A stretch of DNA of 64,000 nt from Luteimonas terrae (lineage in GTDB: Bacteria > Pseudomonadota > Gammaproteobacteria > Xanthomonadales > Xanthomonadaceae), in assembly GCF_004358165.1 (NCBI RefSeq), contig NZ_SMTG01000004.1, forward strand, positions 496,001 to 560,000, in the 5' to 3' direction. The position numbers and the translations under genes are program-made. Below the pieces are notes generated by a model. It saw only the letters and a list, made by a program, of their open reading frames with translations, was not told the DNA's origin and did no database searches. Shown here in pieces: positions 55,783 to 64,000 of the stretch. Each line of letters opens with the position of its first letter. Position 1 is the stretch's first letter.

Positions 55783-55834
55783 GTCGCGTTGTGGGCGCGT
55801 GCTAACGTCCGCGCTCCTGCTCCGGAGTGCCCGC

Positions 55835-57526
55835 ATGTCGCGTCCCGTCTTGTCCGTCGCCTGCCTGCTGTTGCTCGTCGCATGTGGCGGCCGCGACGAT
55901 GCCGACGCCGCGTTGCAGGCGCAGACCGCGCCGGGCGCGCCGATGCCGGCCGCGCCCGCGGTCGTCAACGACACGCCGGCCGGACAGCGCATCGAAACCG
56001 ACGTGCGTGCACTCGCCGACGACGCCATGGCCGGTCGCGAAACCGGCACCCAGGGCTTCGACCGGGCGGCCGACTACGTCGCGAAACGCTTCGCCGAAAG
56101 CGGCCTGCAACCGGCCGGCGACGACGGCACCTGGTTCCAGCGCGTGCCGTTGGTGCGCGCGGTCGCCGACCCGGCCGCTGCCACGCTGTCGATCAGTCGC
56201 AACGGCCGCACGATCGCGTTGCGTGCGCAGGACCAGTTCCTGCCGATGGCCGATTTCAACGCGACCGAAGGCGACGTCACCGCGCCGGCGGTGTTCGTCG
56301 GCCAGGCGATCCACGCGCCGGAACTCGGCCACGACGATTTCGCCGGCGTCGAACTGACGGGACGCATCGCGATCGTGTTCGGCGGCGCGCCGCGCGGCTT
56401 CGAGCCGAACCCGTTCGCGCACTACGCCAGCCTGCGTACCAAGACCGAAGCGGTCGTCGCGCGTGGCGCGATCGGGCTGGTCGTGGTGAACACCGTCGAC
56501 GACGAGGCCGGCAGTCCGTGGGCGCGCAGCGTCGCGCAGGCATCGCGCCCGGCGATGCGACTGCGTGATGCGGACGACCGCGCGATCGACGCGCCGGCGC
56601 AGTTGCGTGCCAGCGCGCGCGTCGCCGCGACCGCAGCCGATCTGGTGTTCGCCGATGGTCCGCGCACATCGGCCGAGCTGTTCGATGCGGCGCGCGCAGG
56701 CACGTTGAAGCCGTTCGCTTTACCCGGGACGCTGACATTGCAGACGCGCACGGCGATCGACCGGCTCGAATCGCGCAACGTCGTCGGCGTGCTGCCGGGA
56801 CGCGACAGCGCGCGCGCCGGAGAATCGATCGTGCACACCGCGCACCTCGACCACATCGGCACCGGTGCGCCGGTCGAAGGCGACGCGATCTACAACGGCG
56901 CACTCGACAACGCACTGGGCGTGGCGATCCTGATCGAGGCGGCGCGCGAACTTGCCGACGCCGATGCGGCGCCCGCACGCAGCACGGTGTTCGCCGCACT
57001 GACCGCCGAGGAGCAGGGCCTGCTCGGCGCCGAATGGCTGGCGCGGCATCCGCCGGCGCCGGCCAGTCGCCTCGTCGCCAATCTCAACATCGACATGCCG
57101 ATCCTCACCGCGCCCACGCGCGACATCGTCGCCATCGGCAGCGAGCATTCCTCGTTGAAGACGGCGGTCACGCAGGCGGCTGCGGAGATCGGCGTCGATG
57201 TCTCGCCCGATCCCTTCCCGGAAGAAGTCGCCTTCGTGCGCAGCGACCAGTACGCCTTCGTGCGCGCCGGCATTCCCGCGTTGTACCTCGATGCCGGCGT
57301 GGCTTCGGCCAACGAATCGCAGGATCCGAAGGTCGCGGCGACGTGGTTCCTGCGCAACTGCTACCACCAGCCCTGTGACCAGGTCGACCTGCCGATCCAG
57401 TACGGCGACGCGGCACGCATGGCGCGCGTGTCGGCGGCGATCACGCGCATCGTCGGCGATGCGGAGACGGCGCCGCAGTGGAATGACGGGGATTTTTTCG
57501 GGACACGGTTCGGGGCCAGGCGTTGA
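55835..57526 (+). CDS. M28-family peptidase, lipoprotein
   Basis: 563 residues from ATG 55835. Lipobox LLLVACG, a PA-like domain at about 130-280, then M28 zinc ligands: HTAHLDHIG, GALDNALG, TAEEQGLLG, NLNIDMP and CYHQPCD. Aminopeptidase of the envelope. Separate from icd, with its own putative leader. Confidence 0.88.
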   Translation: MSRPVLSVACLLLLVACGGRDDADAALQAQTAPGAPMPAAPAVVNDTPAGQRIETDVRALADDAMAGRETGTQGFDRAADYVAKRFAESGLQPAGDDGTWFQRVPLVRAVADPAAATLSISRNGRTIALRAQDQFLPMADFNATEGDVTAPAVFVGQAIHAPELGHDDFAGVELTGRIAIVFGGAPRGFEPNPFAHYASLRTKTEAVVARGAIGLVVVNTVDDEAGSPWARSVAQASRPAMRLRDADDRAIDAPAQLRASARVAATAADLVFADGPRTSAELFDAARAGTLKPFALPGTLTLQTRTAIDRLESRNVVGVLPGRDSARAGESIVHTAHLDHIGTGAPVEGDAIYNGALDNALGVAILIEAARELADADAAPARSTVFAALTAEEQGLLGAEWLARHPPAPASRLVANLNIDMPILTAPTRDIVAIGSEHSSLKTAVTQAAAEIGVDVSPDPFPEEVAFVRSDQYAFVRAGIPALYLDAGVASANESQDPKVAATWFLRNCYHQPCDQVDLPIQYGDAARMARVSAAITRIVGDAETAPQWNDGDFFGTRFGARR

Positions 57527-57609
57527 GGGACTGACGCGGCGAGACCACGAGGGAACTCCCGACGCGCGTCGCGTCTCCCGCGTCGTCGAAGGCTCACACG
57601 AATCCGCCG

Positions 57610-57776
57610 CTTCCCCCGCGCGCGGGGGAAGGCTGGGATGGGGGCGAACGATCCGATGCTGGCATTGCCGACAACGGAAGATGACGTGACCGCCGCACGC
57701 GCTCGAATTGTGATGCGCGCTCCCTGGCGGTTCGCCCCCACCCAAACCCTCCCCCGCAGACGGGGGAGGGCTTCGG
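57610..57776. repeat. GC-rich long inverted intergenic repeat, copy 2
   Basis: Same architecture as 46390-46548: CCCCCGCGCGCGGGGG, GGGATGGGGGCGAACG, unique centre, GGTTCGCCCCCACCCA and CCCTCCCCCGCAGACGGGGG. It fills the gap between the M28 and patatin genes. Confidence 0.75.
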
Positions 57777-57866
57777 ATGTCCGCGCGGCCCTGATACACC
57801 CTTCAGCCTCCAACAGGCGAGCGGCCGTTATCCTCGGCGCCAGTCCCGACTCCGGCGTCCTTCCGC

Positions 57867-58904
57867 ATGCGTCTTCGCACTTCCCTCCGCCATGCGCGTA
57901 CCGCGCTGCTCGTCGCCGGCCTGTGCGTGCTCGCCGCCTGCGGGCGTGAGGATGTGCGGCCCACACCGCCTGTAACGCAGCCGGTGACCGCGGCGCCCGC
58001 TGCGCCGCGGCCGCAGCCGATCCGCATCGGTCTCGCGCTCGGCGGCGGTGCCGCCAAGGGTTTCGCGCACATCGGCGTGATCAAGATGCTCGAGGCCAAT
58101 GGTTTCAAGGCCGATGTCGTGGCCGGCACCAGCGCGGGCAGCGTCGTCGGTGCGTTGTATGCCAGCGGCATGGATCCGTTCCAGATGCAGGAACGCGCGG
58201 TCGCGCTCGACGAGTCGAGCATCCGCGATGTGCGGCTGTTCTCCGGTGGCTTGGTGCAGGGCGTCGCGCTGCAGAACTACGTCAACGAACAGGTCGGCAA
58301 CCGCACGCTGGACCGCATGCGCATTCCGTTCGCCGCGGTCGCGACGCGTCTGGAAACCGGCGATCGCATCGTGTTCGTGCGCGGCAACACCGGCCAGGCG
58401 GTGCGCGCGTCGAGCAGCGTGCCGGGCGTGTTCGAACCGGTGAAGATCGGCGACCGCCACTACGTCGATGGTGGCGTCGTCAGCCCGGTGCCGGTGGATG
58501 CGGCGAAACAGCTCGGCGCCGATCTCGTGATCGCGGTCGACATCTCCAGCAAGGCCAGCGGCACGATGCCCGGCAGCATGCTCGGCATCGTCAACCAGTC
58601 GATCGCGATCATGGGCCAGAACCTCGGCCGTCAGGAACTGGCGCGCGCGGACGTGGTGATCCGGCCGCAGGTCAACGACATCGGCCCGGCGAGCTTCGAG
58701 CAGCGCAACGCGGCGATCCTGCAGGGCGAACGCGCGGCGCTGGCGGCGATGCCGCAGATCCGCGCGAAGATCGCCGAGCTCGAACGCACACGCGCGGCCG
58801 CCCGCGTACAGCCCAAGCCGGTGGAACCCGAACCGGTCGACATCGACTGCGGCGACAGCTGGGTGCGTCGCCTCAATCCGTTCGCGAAGGAACGCGCCTG
58901 CTGA
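57867..58904 (+). CDS. Patatin-like phospholipase, lipoprotein
   Basis: 345 residues. Lipobox VLAACG; oxyanion GGGAAKGFAH (about 53-63), nucleophile GTSAG (about 82-86) and catalytic DGG. RssA-like size plus a C-terminal helical extension ending in Cys. Acts on lipids in the envelope. Convergent with the LysR gene 18 bases away. Confidence 0.88.
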   Translation: MRLRTSLRHARTALLVAGLCVLAACGREDVRPTPPVTQPVTAAPAAPRPQPIRIGLALGGGAAKGFAHIGVIKMLEANGFKADVVAGTSAGSVVGALYASGMDPFQMQERAVALDESSIRDVRLFSGGLVQGVALQNYVNEQVGNRTLDRMRIPFAAVATRLETGDRIVFVRGNTGQAVRASSSVPGVFEPVKIGDRHYVDGGVVSPVPVDAAKQLGADLVIAVDISSKASGTMPGSMLGIVNQSIAIMGQNLGRQELARADVVIRPQVNDIGPASFEQRNAAILQGERAALAAMPQIRAKIAELERTRAAARVQPKPVEPEPVDIDCGDSWVRRLNPFAKERAC

Positions 58905-58922
58905 GTGCGGCGCGCGCCCGGA

Positions 58923-59978
58923 TCAGCGGCGCGCCAGCACGACCTCTTCGCTCTCGTCCGTTTCGACGGGCGCCACCACACGTCGCGACACCTTCTCCAG
59001 CTCGGCCAGCGCGACCTTGCCCGCGGCCTTGGCCTGCATCGCCTGCTGCTGCACCTGACACAGCGTCTGCATGTGGTCGGCGTCGAAGTTGAGACGTTCG
59101 ATCAGGAAGTCGACGAAGGCGCGGACCTTCGGCGACATCAGGCGACCGCCCGGGAACACCGCATTGAAGTCGACTTCCGGCCCCGTCCAGCCGGCGAGCA
59201 CGCGCTGCGCCATGCCGGCTTCGACGAAGGCCTTGGCCATCACGTCGCCGGTCATCAGCAGTCCCTCGCCCTTGATCAGCGCCCAGTTGAGCGCGGCCGG
59301 GTCGTTGGCGACGAGTTGCGGGTTGACCGGGAAATCGCACAGCGCGTGGCCGTCGGTGAGCTGCCAGAAGAAGCGGTTGTTGACGTTGTGGCTCTTGCGC
59401 ATCACCAGCGTGCGGTGGTGCTGCAGGTCGTCGGGGTGCAGCGGTTCACCGTGCTTCTCGATGTAGGCCTGGCTGGCGAACACCTGCGTGCGCAGGCTGC
59501 CGAGCTTGCGCGCGATGAGGTTGGAATCGGGCAGCGTGCCGATGCGCAACGCGACGTCGGCTTCGCCCGCGATCAGGTCGAGCTTCTCGTTGCCCATGTG
59601 CATGTCGAGCTGGATCTCGGGGTACTGCGCCTGGAAGTCGCCGAGCAACGGCGCGATCCAGGTGATGCCGATCGAATACGGCACGGTGAAACGCAGCCAG
59701 CCGCGCGGACCGCTCTGCAATTGCGCGACCGCGCTTTCGGCTTCTTCCAGACCGCGCGCGATGCGCTGGCAATGCTCGTGGTAGATGCCGCCCGCTTCGG
59801 TCAGACCGAGCCGGCGCGTGGTGCGGTTGAGCAGGCGCGCGCCCAGTCGCTGTTCGAGTTCCTGCACCTTGCGGCTGACGGTGGTCTTGGGCAGACCGAG
59901 CGCGTTGGCGGCGGCGATGAAGCTGCCCTGCTCGACCACCTTGACGAAGATCAGCGTCTCGTTGAGATCGTGTGCCAT
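58923..59978 (-). CDS. LysR-family transcriptional regulator
   Basis: 351 residues. N-terminal winged HTH (FVKVVEQGSFIAAANALGLP, then KTTVSRKVQELEQRLGARLL) and a LysR substrate-binding domain; an extra 50-residue C-terminal tail is unusual. Divergent from an SDR-like gene and the RND operon, which it probably controls. Confidence 0.9.
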   Translation of the reverse strand: MAHDLNETLIFVKVVEQGSFIAAANALGLPKTTVSRKVQELEQRLGARLLNRTTRRLGLTEAGGIYHEHCQRIARGLEEAESAVAQLQSGPRGWLRFTVPYSIGITWIAPLLGDFQAQYPEIQLDMHMGNEKLDLIAGEADVALRIGTLPDSNLIARKLGSLRTQVFASQAYIEKHGEPLHPDDLQHHRTLVMRKSHNVNNRFFWQLTDGHALCDFPVNPQLVANDPAALNWALIKGEGLLMTGDVMAKAFVEAGMAQRVLAGWTGPEVDFNAVFPGGRLMSPKVRAFVDFLIERLNFDADHMQTLCQVQQQAMQAKAAGKVALAELEKVSRRVVAPVETDESEEVVLARR

Positions 59979-60052
59979 CTGGAACTCCTGGGACTGGGAA
60001 CCGCGCGGGCGCGGACGATTGGACCGTGACGGGGATAATTATTCCCTCGAAT

Positions 60053-60071
60053 GGGGACTAATCAAGTCCCC
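60053..60071. promoter_or_regulatory. Operator-like dyad upstream of LysR gene
   Basis: GGGGACT-AATCA-AGTCCCC, preceded by GGGGATAATTATTCCC at 60031-60046. Two neighbouring dyads in a divergent LysR promoter are typical binding sites. The gap 59979-60358 has no gene. Confidence 0.5.
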
Positions 60072-60358
60072 TTTCGAGGCGGATGATCTGCGGCATTCCC
60101 CGACCGGACGCCGCCCATGTCCTCCCCCCGCCCCGCTGTCCCCCACGCCTCCCGCCCAGTGGCCGCCCCCGCGCGCCGCCGTGGCAGCCGCATGGAAATC
60201 CCGCCGAATCAGTCGTCTAGCGCACGCCTGAGTACCCCCCGGCGCCTGCAGGCCGGCCATGCCGGCTGGGGCTGGCTGTGGTCCTGGCTGCCCGGTGCAA
60301 CCCCCGCCCGCGGCGTGCCGGACACGGTCGAATCGCGCTTTTCGGGAGACAAAATCCC

Positions 60359-61189
60359 ATGAAAGGGACAATCCGGCCGCCGCTGGTAATTGTCGGCGCC
60401 ACCGGGATGGTCGGCGGCCGCGTGCTGGCGCAGGCGCTGGCCGCCGGACGCCGGGTGATCGCGGTGGCCAATGAGCCCGAGGCGCTGGCGCAGCTGCAGG
60501 CCCGGCACGGCAGCGCGCTGACGACGCTGGTCGCCAACGTGCGCACCGATGCCGACGCCGCCGATCTGGCGCTGCGTCTGCGCGCCCTGCCGGGCCCGGC
60601 ACCGGCTTCGGTGATCGCAGCGATCCGCGGCGAGATCGGCAGCCGACGCGTGCTCGATGCCCCGGCGGACTTCCTGCGTCGCCGTCTCGACGAGGACCTG
60701 TTGCCGCATCTGTCGATCGCGCGTTATCTGCTGCCGCTGCTCGCCACGCAGCCGCGCGCCGGCTACGTGCTGGTCGGCGGCCCGGGTGCGGACCAGCCGT
60801 GGTCGGGCTACGGCCACCACTCGATCGGCGCGGCCGCGCTGCGGATGCTGGCGCGCGTGCTGCACGAGGAAGCCCGCACGCTGCCGGTGCGCGTGCAGAT
60901 GCTGGCCGTCGACTCGCCGGTGCGCAGCGCCGCGAATGCCGCCCACGCCTGCGCGCAATGGCCCGATGCCGACGCGATCGCCGATCACGCGCTGCGCCTG
61001 GTCGATGGCGCGGCCAATGCCGACGTCGCGCTGGTGCGTTTCCCGATCGGCGCCGCCGTGCGTCCGCCCGGTCTGTCCGACGACCTCGACGTCGGCCCCT
61101 GTCCGCCGACCTCCCGCCCCTCCGACGAAGCCGGCGCCCTGCTGCGCCGCCTCGCCGCCACCGCCTCTCCCCAGGAATCACGTCCATGA
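60359..61189 (+). CDS. Rossmann-fold SDR-like protein
   Basis: 276 residues from ATG 60359 (GGGAGA upstream). VIVGATGMVGGRVL is an NAD(P)-binding loop; the usual YxxxK is not evident (YGHHSIGAAA instead), so activity is uncertain. Its stop overlaps the efflux adaptor start as ATGA, so it is cotranslated with the RND operon. Confidence 0.82.
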   Translation: MKGTIRPPLVIVGATGMVGGRVLAQALAAGRRVIAVANEPEALAQLQARHGSALTTLVANVRTDADAADLALRLRALPGPAPASVIAAIRGEIGSRRVLDAPADFLRRRLDEDLLPHLSIARYLLPLLATQPRAGYVLVGGPGADQPWSGYGHHSIGAAALRMLARVLHEEARTLPVRVQMLAVDSPVRSAANAAHACAQWPDADAIADHALRLVDGAANADVALVRFPIGAAVRPPGLSDDLDVGPCPPTSRPSDEAGALLRRLAATASPQESRP

Positions 61190-62373
61190 TCCGTTCGACC
61201 CTCACCCCGCGCGCCTGGCGCGCCCTCGCCGCGACCGGCCTCGCCGCCGCGGTCGCCCTCGCCGTCGCCGGCTGCGACAGCCGCGCGCAGGATTCGGCCA
61301 TGCCGCCACCGCCGGAAGTCGGCGTCGCGGCCGTGCTGTCGGAACCGGTGCAGGACTGGAACGACGCCACCGGCCGCGTGTCCGCGGTCGAGAGCGTCGA
61401 ACTGCGCCCGCGCGTCAGCGGTTACGTGCAGCGCGTGGCCTACGCCGAAGGCGACGAGGTCGAGCAGGGCGACCTGCTGTTCGTCATCGACCCGCGCCCC
61501 TACCGCGCGGCGCTGCAGCGCGCGGAAGCCGAACTCGCCCGCGCCCGCGCCGATGCGCAACTCGCGACCACGCGCCACACGCGGGCGCAGTCGCTGGTCG
61601 AAGCCAGCGCGATCTCGCGCGACGACTTCGAAGCGCGCACCGCCGGTCGCGCCGAAGCCGATGCCGCGGTGCGCGCGGCGCAGGCCGCGGTCGAAACCGC
61701 CCGCCTCGATCTGTCGTTCACCGAAGTGCGTGCGCCGGTCGCCGGGCGCGCCGGTCGCGCGATGCTGACCACCGGCAATCTCGCCCAGGCCGACAGCTCG
61801 CTGCTGACCACCGTGGTCTCGCAGGATCCGGTACACGTCTATTTCGAGACCGACGAGCGCACCTTCCTGCGCCATCAGGCGATGGCCCGCGCCGGCACCC
61901 GCAGCAACGGCCAGAACGCGGTGCGCGTGGGTCTGGCCGATGAGACCGGCTACCCGCACGCGGGCACCGTCGACTTCCTCGACAACCAGGTCGACCCGAC
62001 CACGGGCACGGTGCGCGCCCGCGCAGTGCTGCCCAATCCCGACCGTCGCTTCACCCCGGGCCTGTTCGCACGCGTGCAGCTGGAAGGCGCGGCCGCACGC
62101 CCGGCGATCCTCATCGACGACAAGGCGGTGATCACCGACCAGGACCGCAAGTTCGTCTACGTGGTCGGCGAGGGCAACACCGCGCAGCGTCGCGACATCG
62201 TGCCCGGCCGCATCGTCGAAGGTCTGCGCGTCGTCGAGTCGGGACTGGCCGCGGGCGACCGCGTGATCGTCAACGGCGTGCAGAAGGTCTTCATGCCGGG
62301 CATGCCCGTGGCACCGGCGGAGGTCGCGATGCGCGGCGGCAAGCCGGTCGACAAGGCGGTCGCGACGCGCTGA
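61186..62373 (+). CDS. RND efflux periplasmic adaptor subunit
   Basis: 395 residues from ATG 61186. Signal with lipobox VAGC, barrel-sandwich segments ELRPRVSGYVQRVAYAEGDE and LSFTEVRAPVAGRAGRAMLT, coiled-coil hairpin between, and the beta-barrel DNQVDPTTGTVRARA. AcrA/MexE type; joins pump to outer-membrane channel. Followed by the pump gene. Confidence 0.92.
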   Translation: MIRSTLTPRAWRALAATGLAAAVALAVAGCDSRAQDSAMPPPPEVGVAAVLSEPVQDWNDATGRVSAVESVELRPRVSGYVQRVAYAEGDEVEQGDLLFVIDPRPYRAALQRAEAELARARADAQLATTRHTRAQSLVEASAISRDDFEARTAGRAEADAAVRAAQAAVETARLDLSFTEVRAPVAGRAGRAMLTTGNLAQADSSLLTTVVSQDPVHVYFETDERTFLRHQAMARAGTRSNGQNAVRVGLADETGYPHAGTVDFLDNQVDPTTGTVRARAVLPNPDRRFTPGLFARVQLEGAAARPAILIDDKAVITDQDRKFVYVVGEGNTAQRRDIVPGRIVEGLRVVESGLAAGDRVIVNGVQKVFMPGMPVAPAEVAMRGGKPVDKAVATR

Positions 62374-62512
62374 GCGGGTCTCGTCCGCGACGCGTGCCGT
62401 GAGCGCGCGTCACGGCCTGAATTCCCTGATCGTCATCCCCGCAGTTTTCGACAGACGCATGTCAGGTCAGTCGGGCCTGCAATGAATTTGTTCCGGGAGG
62501 CGAAAGACGCTG

Positions 62513-62534
62513 CATTCCCGCGTACGCGGGAATG
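62513..62534. repeat. Perfect 22-bp intergenic palindrome
   Basis: CATTCCCG-CGTACG-CGGGAATG between adaptor and pump genes. This form (ATTCCCGCG...CGCGGGAAT) is a common dispersed repeat in GC-rich Proteobacteria. Confidence 0.7.
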
Positions 62535-62594
62535 ACGGATTCGCTTGCCTTCGTTTCCCACTGCGGCCTCCGCGCCGCCCACAAGGATTTCCCC

Positions 62595-64000
62595 GTGGAC
62601 TTCTCCCGCTTCTTCATCGACCGGCCGATCTTCGCCGCCGTGCTGTCGATCCTGATCTTCGCCGGTGGCCTGATCGCCATCCCGCTGCTGCCGATCGGTG
62701 AATACCCCGAGGTCGTGCCGCCGTCGGTGGTCGTGCGCACCGTGTATCCGGGCGCCAATCCGAAGGTGATCGCCGAAACCGTGGCGACGCCGCTCGAGGA
62801 GGCCATCAACGGCGTCGAGGACATGATGTATATCAAGTCCGTCGCCGGCTCCGACGGCGTGCTGCAGCTCACCGCCACCTTCAAGCCCGGCACCGATGCC
62901 GACGAAGCCGCGGTGCGCGTGCAGAACCGCGTGGCACAGGCGCAGGCGCGTCTGCCCGAAGACGTGCGCCGGCAGGGCGTGACCACGCAGAAGCAGTCGC
63001 CGGTGTTCCTGATGGTGGTGCATCTGACGTCCAGCGACGGCCGCTACGACTCGCTGTACCTGCGCAACTACATGCGCCTGCACGTCAAGGACGAGATCGC
63101 GAAGATCTCCGGCGTCGGCGATGCGCAGGTGTTCGGCGGTGGCGACTACGCGATGCGTCTGTGGCTCGACCCCGACAAGATCGCCGCGCGCGGTATGACC
63201 GCCAGCGACGTGGTGTGCGCGGTGCGCGAGCAGAACGTGCAGGTCTCGGCCGGGCAGCTCGGCGCCGAACCCATGCCCAACGGCAGCGATTTCCTGCTGC
63301 CGATCAACGCCAAGGGTCGCCTGGAAACCGTCGAGGAGTTCGGCGACATCGTGCTGAAGTCCGGCGCCGACGGTGAGCTGGTGCGGCTGGCCGATGTGGC
63401 CCGCATCGAACTGGCCGCCGGCGACTACACATTGCGCGCACGCCTGGACGGCAAGAACGCTGCCGCGATCGGCGTCTTCCAGGCGCCGGGTGCGAACGCG
63501 CTCGAGATCCGCGATGGCGTCGTCGCGACGATGGAGCGTCTGCGGCCGTCGCTGCCGCCGGGGGTGGAGATCCAGTCGATCTACGACACCACGATCTTCG
63601 TGCGCGATTCGATCAAGTCGGTCGTGGTGACACTGATCGAGGCGACGCTGCTGGTGGTGCTGGTGGTGATCCTGTTCCTGCAGACCTGGCGCGCGTCGAT
63701 CATTCCGCTGCTCGCGGTGCCGGTGTCGATCGTGGGCACGTTCGCGGTGCTGTACCTGCTGGGCTATTCGATCAACACGCTGACGCTGTTCGGACTGGTG
63801 CTGGCGATCGGCATCGTGGTGGACGATGCGATCGTGGTGGTGGAGAACGTCGAGCGGCACATCGAGCTGGGCGCATCGCCGCTCGAAGCGGCGCATCTGG
63901 CGATGCGCGAGGTATCCGGCCCGATCATCGCGATCGCGCTGGTGCTGTGCGCGGTGTTCGTGCCGATGGCGTTCCTGACCGGCGTGACCGGCCAGTTCTA
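62595..64000 (+). CDS. RND multidrug efflux inner-membrane pump, 3' truncated by window
   Basis: 468 codons seen from GTG 62595 (AAGGA upstream), open at the right edge. N-terminal FFIDRPIFAAVLSILI helix, porter domain, then TM2-4 with the RND signature GIVVDDAIVVVENVERH (proton-relay Asp pair). AcrB/MexB-like HAE1 pump. Full length would be about 1040 residues. Confidence 0.94.
   Translation, partial: MDFSRFFIDRPIFAAVLSILIFAGGLIAIPLLPIGEYPEVVPPSVVVRTVYPGANPKVIAETVATPLEEAINGVEDMMYIKSVAGSDGVLQLTATFKPGTDADEAAVRVQNRVAQAQARLPEDVRRQGVTTQKQSPVFLMVVHLTSSDGRYDSLYLRNYMRLHVKDEIAKISGVGDAQVFGGGDYAMRLWLDPDKIAARGMTASDVVCAVREQNVQVSAGQLGAEPMPNGSDFLLPINAKGRLETVEEFGDIVLKSGADGELVRLADVARIELAAGDYTLRARLDGKNAAAIGVFQAPGANALEIRDGVVATMERLRPSLPPGVEIQSIYDTTIFVRDSIKSVVVTLIEATLLVVLVVILFLQTWRASIIPLLAVPVSIVGTFAVLYLLGYSINTLTLFGLVLAIGIVVDDAIVVVENVERHIELGASPLEAAHLAMREVSGPIIAIALVLCAVFVPMAFLTGVTGQF

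Overview
The window looks like a high-GC gammaproteobacterial chromosome, most likely Xanthomonadaceae (Lysobacter/Luteimonas type). The evidence for this is the right-hand third, roughly 45.06-64.0 kb, an orderly GC-rich housekeeping block: trmL, an SDR oxidoreductase, a two-domain M16 peptidase, a DUF4156 lipoprotein, an M20 amidohydrolase, queF, monomeric NADP isocitrate dehydrogenase, an M28 peptidase, a patatin lipoprotein, a LysR regulator and the start of an RND efflux operon. GC-rich intergenic repeats of a kind common in this group also occur there. The lineage is inferred from gene content only.

The left two thirds (1 to about 45.02 kb) are accessory. The left edge cuts a TnsA-TnsB fusion transposase reading out of the window. 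Next come a small phage-type HTH gene and a compact SOS cassette (umuD-cho-umuC-SRAP). From 7 to 45 kb the DNA is a mosaic of short operons, regulators and decayed fragments, many with nuclease, helicase, HEPN or membrane domains typical of phage-defence islands. Main modules: (a) an HNH-membrane protein with a coiled-coil membrane partner, flanked by two broken copies of one AraC gene; (b) DUF6361, phospholipase-D-like and SNF2-like helicase genes with 4-bp overlaps, preceded by two more co-oriented genes and a divergent XRE regulator with a perfect operator-like palindrome; (c) a class II ribonucleotide reductase-like gene overlapping a thymidylate-kinase-like gene; (d) XRE regulator, YaaW/zinc-ribbon protein, 45-residue membrane peptide and a protein joining a PD-(D/E)xK-like motif to a glycine-zipper segment, convergent with a coiled-coil NYN/PIN-like RNase; (e) an AAA_13 (RloC/PrrC-like) ATPase with three overlapping small genes, then a UvrD-like helicase carrying an inserted PD-(D/E)xK-like segment and two topoisomerase-type zinc fingers, then an H-NS-like silencer; (f) DUF6988, DUF4365-like and two HEPN-motif genes.

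Three repeat systems mark the island: a 27-bp dyad site in direct orientation at 6.1 and 42.5 kb, a hairpin repeat around the DUF6988 gene and at 41.0 kb, and three copies of a 17-19 bp motif at 44.95-45.02 kb, immediately beside trmL and therefore at the apparent island/core junction. No tRNA, rRNA or CRISPR array was seen. No complete integrase was seen; the only recombinase is the truncated TnsAB.

The best candidates for undescribed systems are modules (d), (a) and (b). Modules (a) and (d) share one design, a nuclease motif joined to a hydrophobic membrane segment, with a small or coiled-coil membrane partner.
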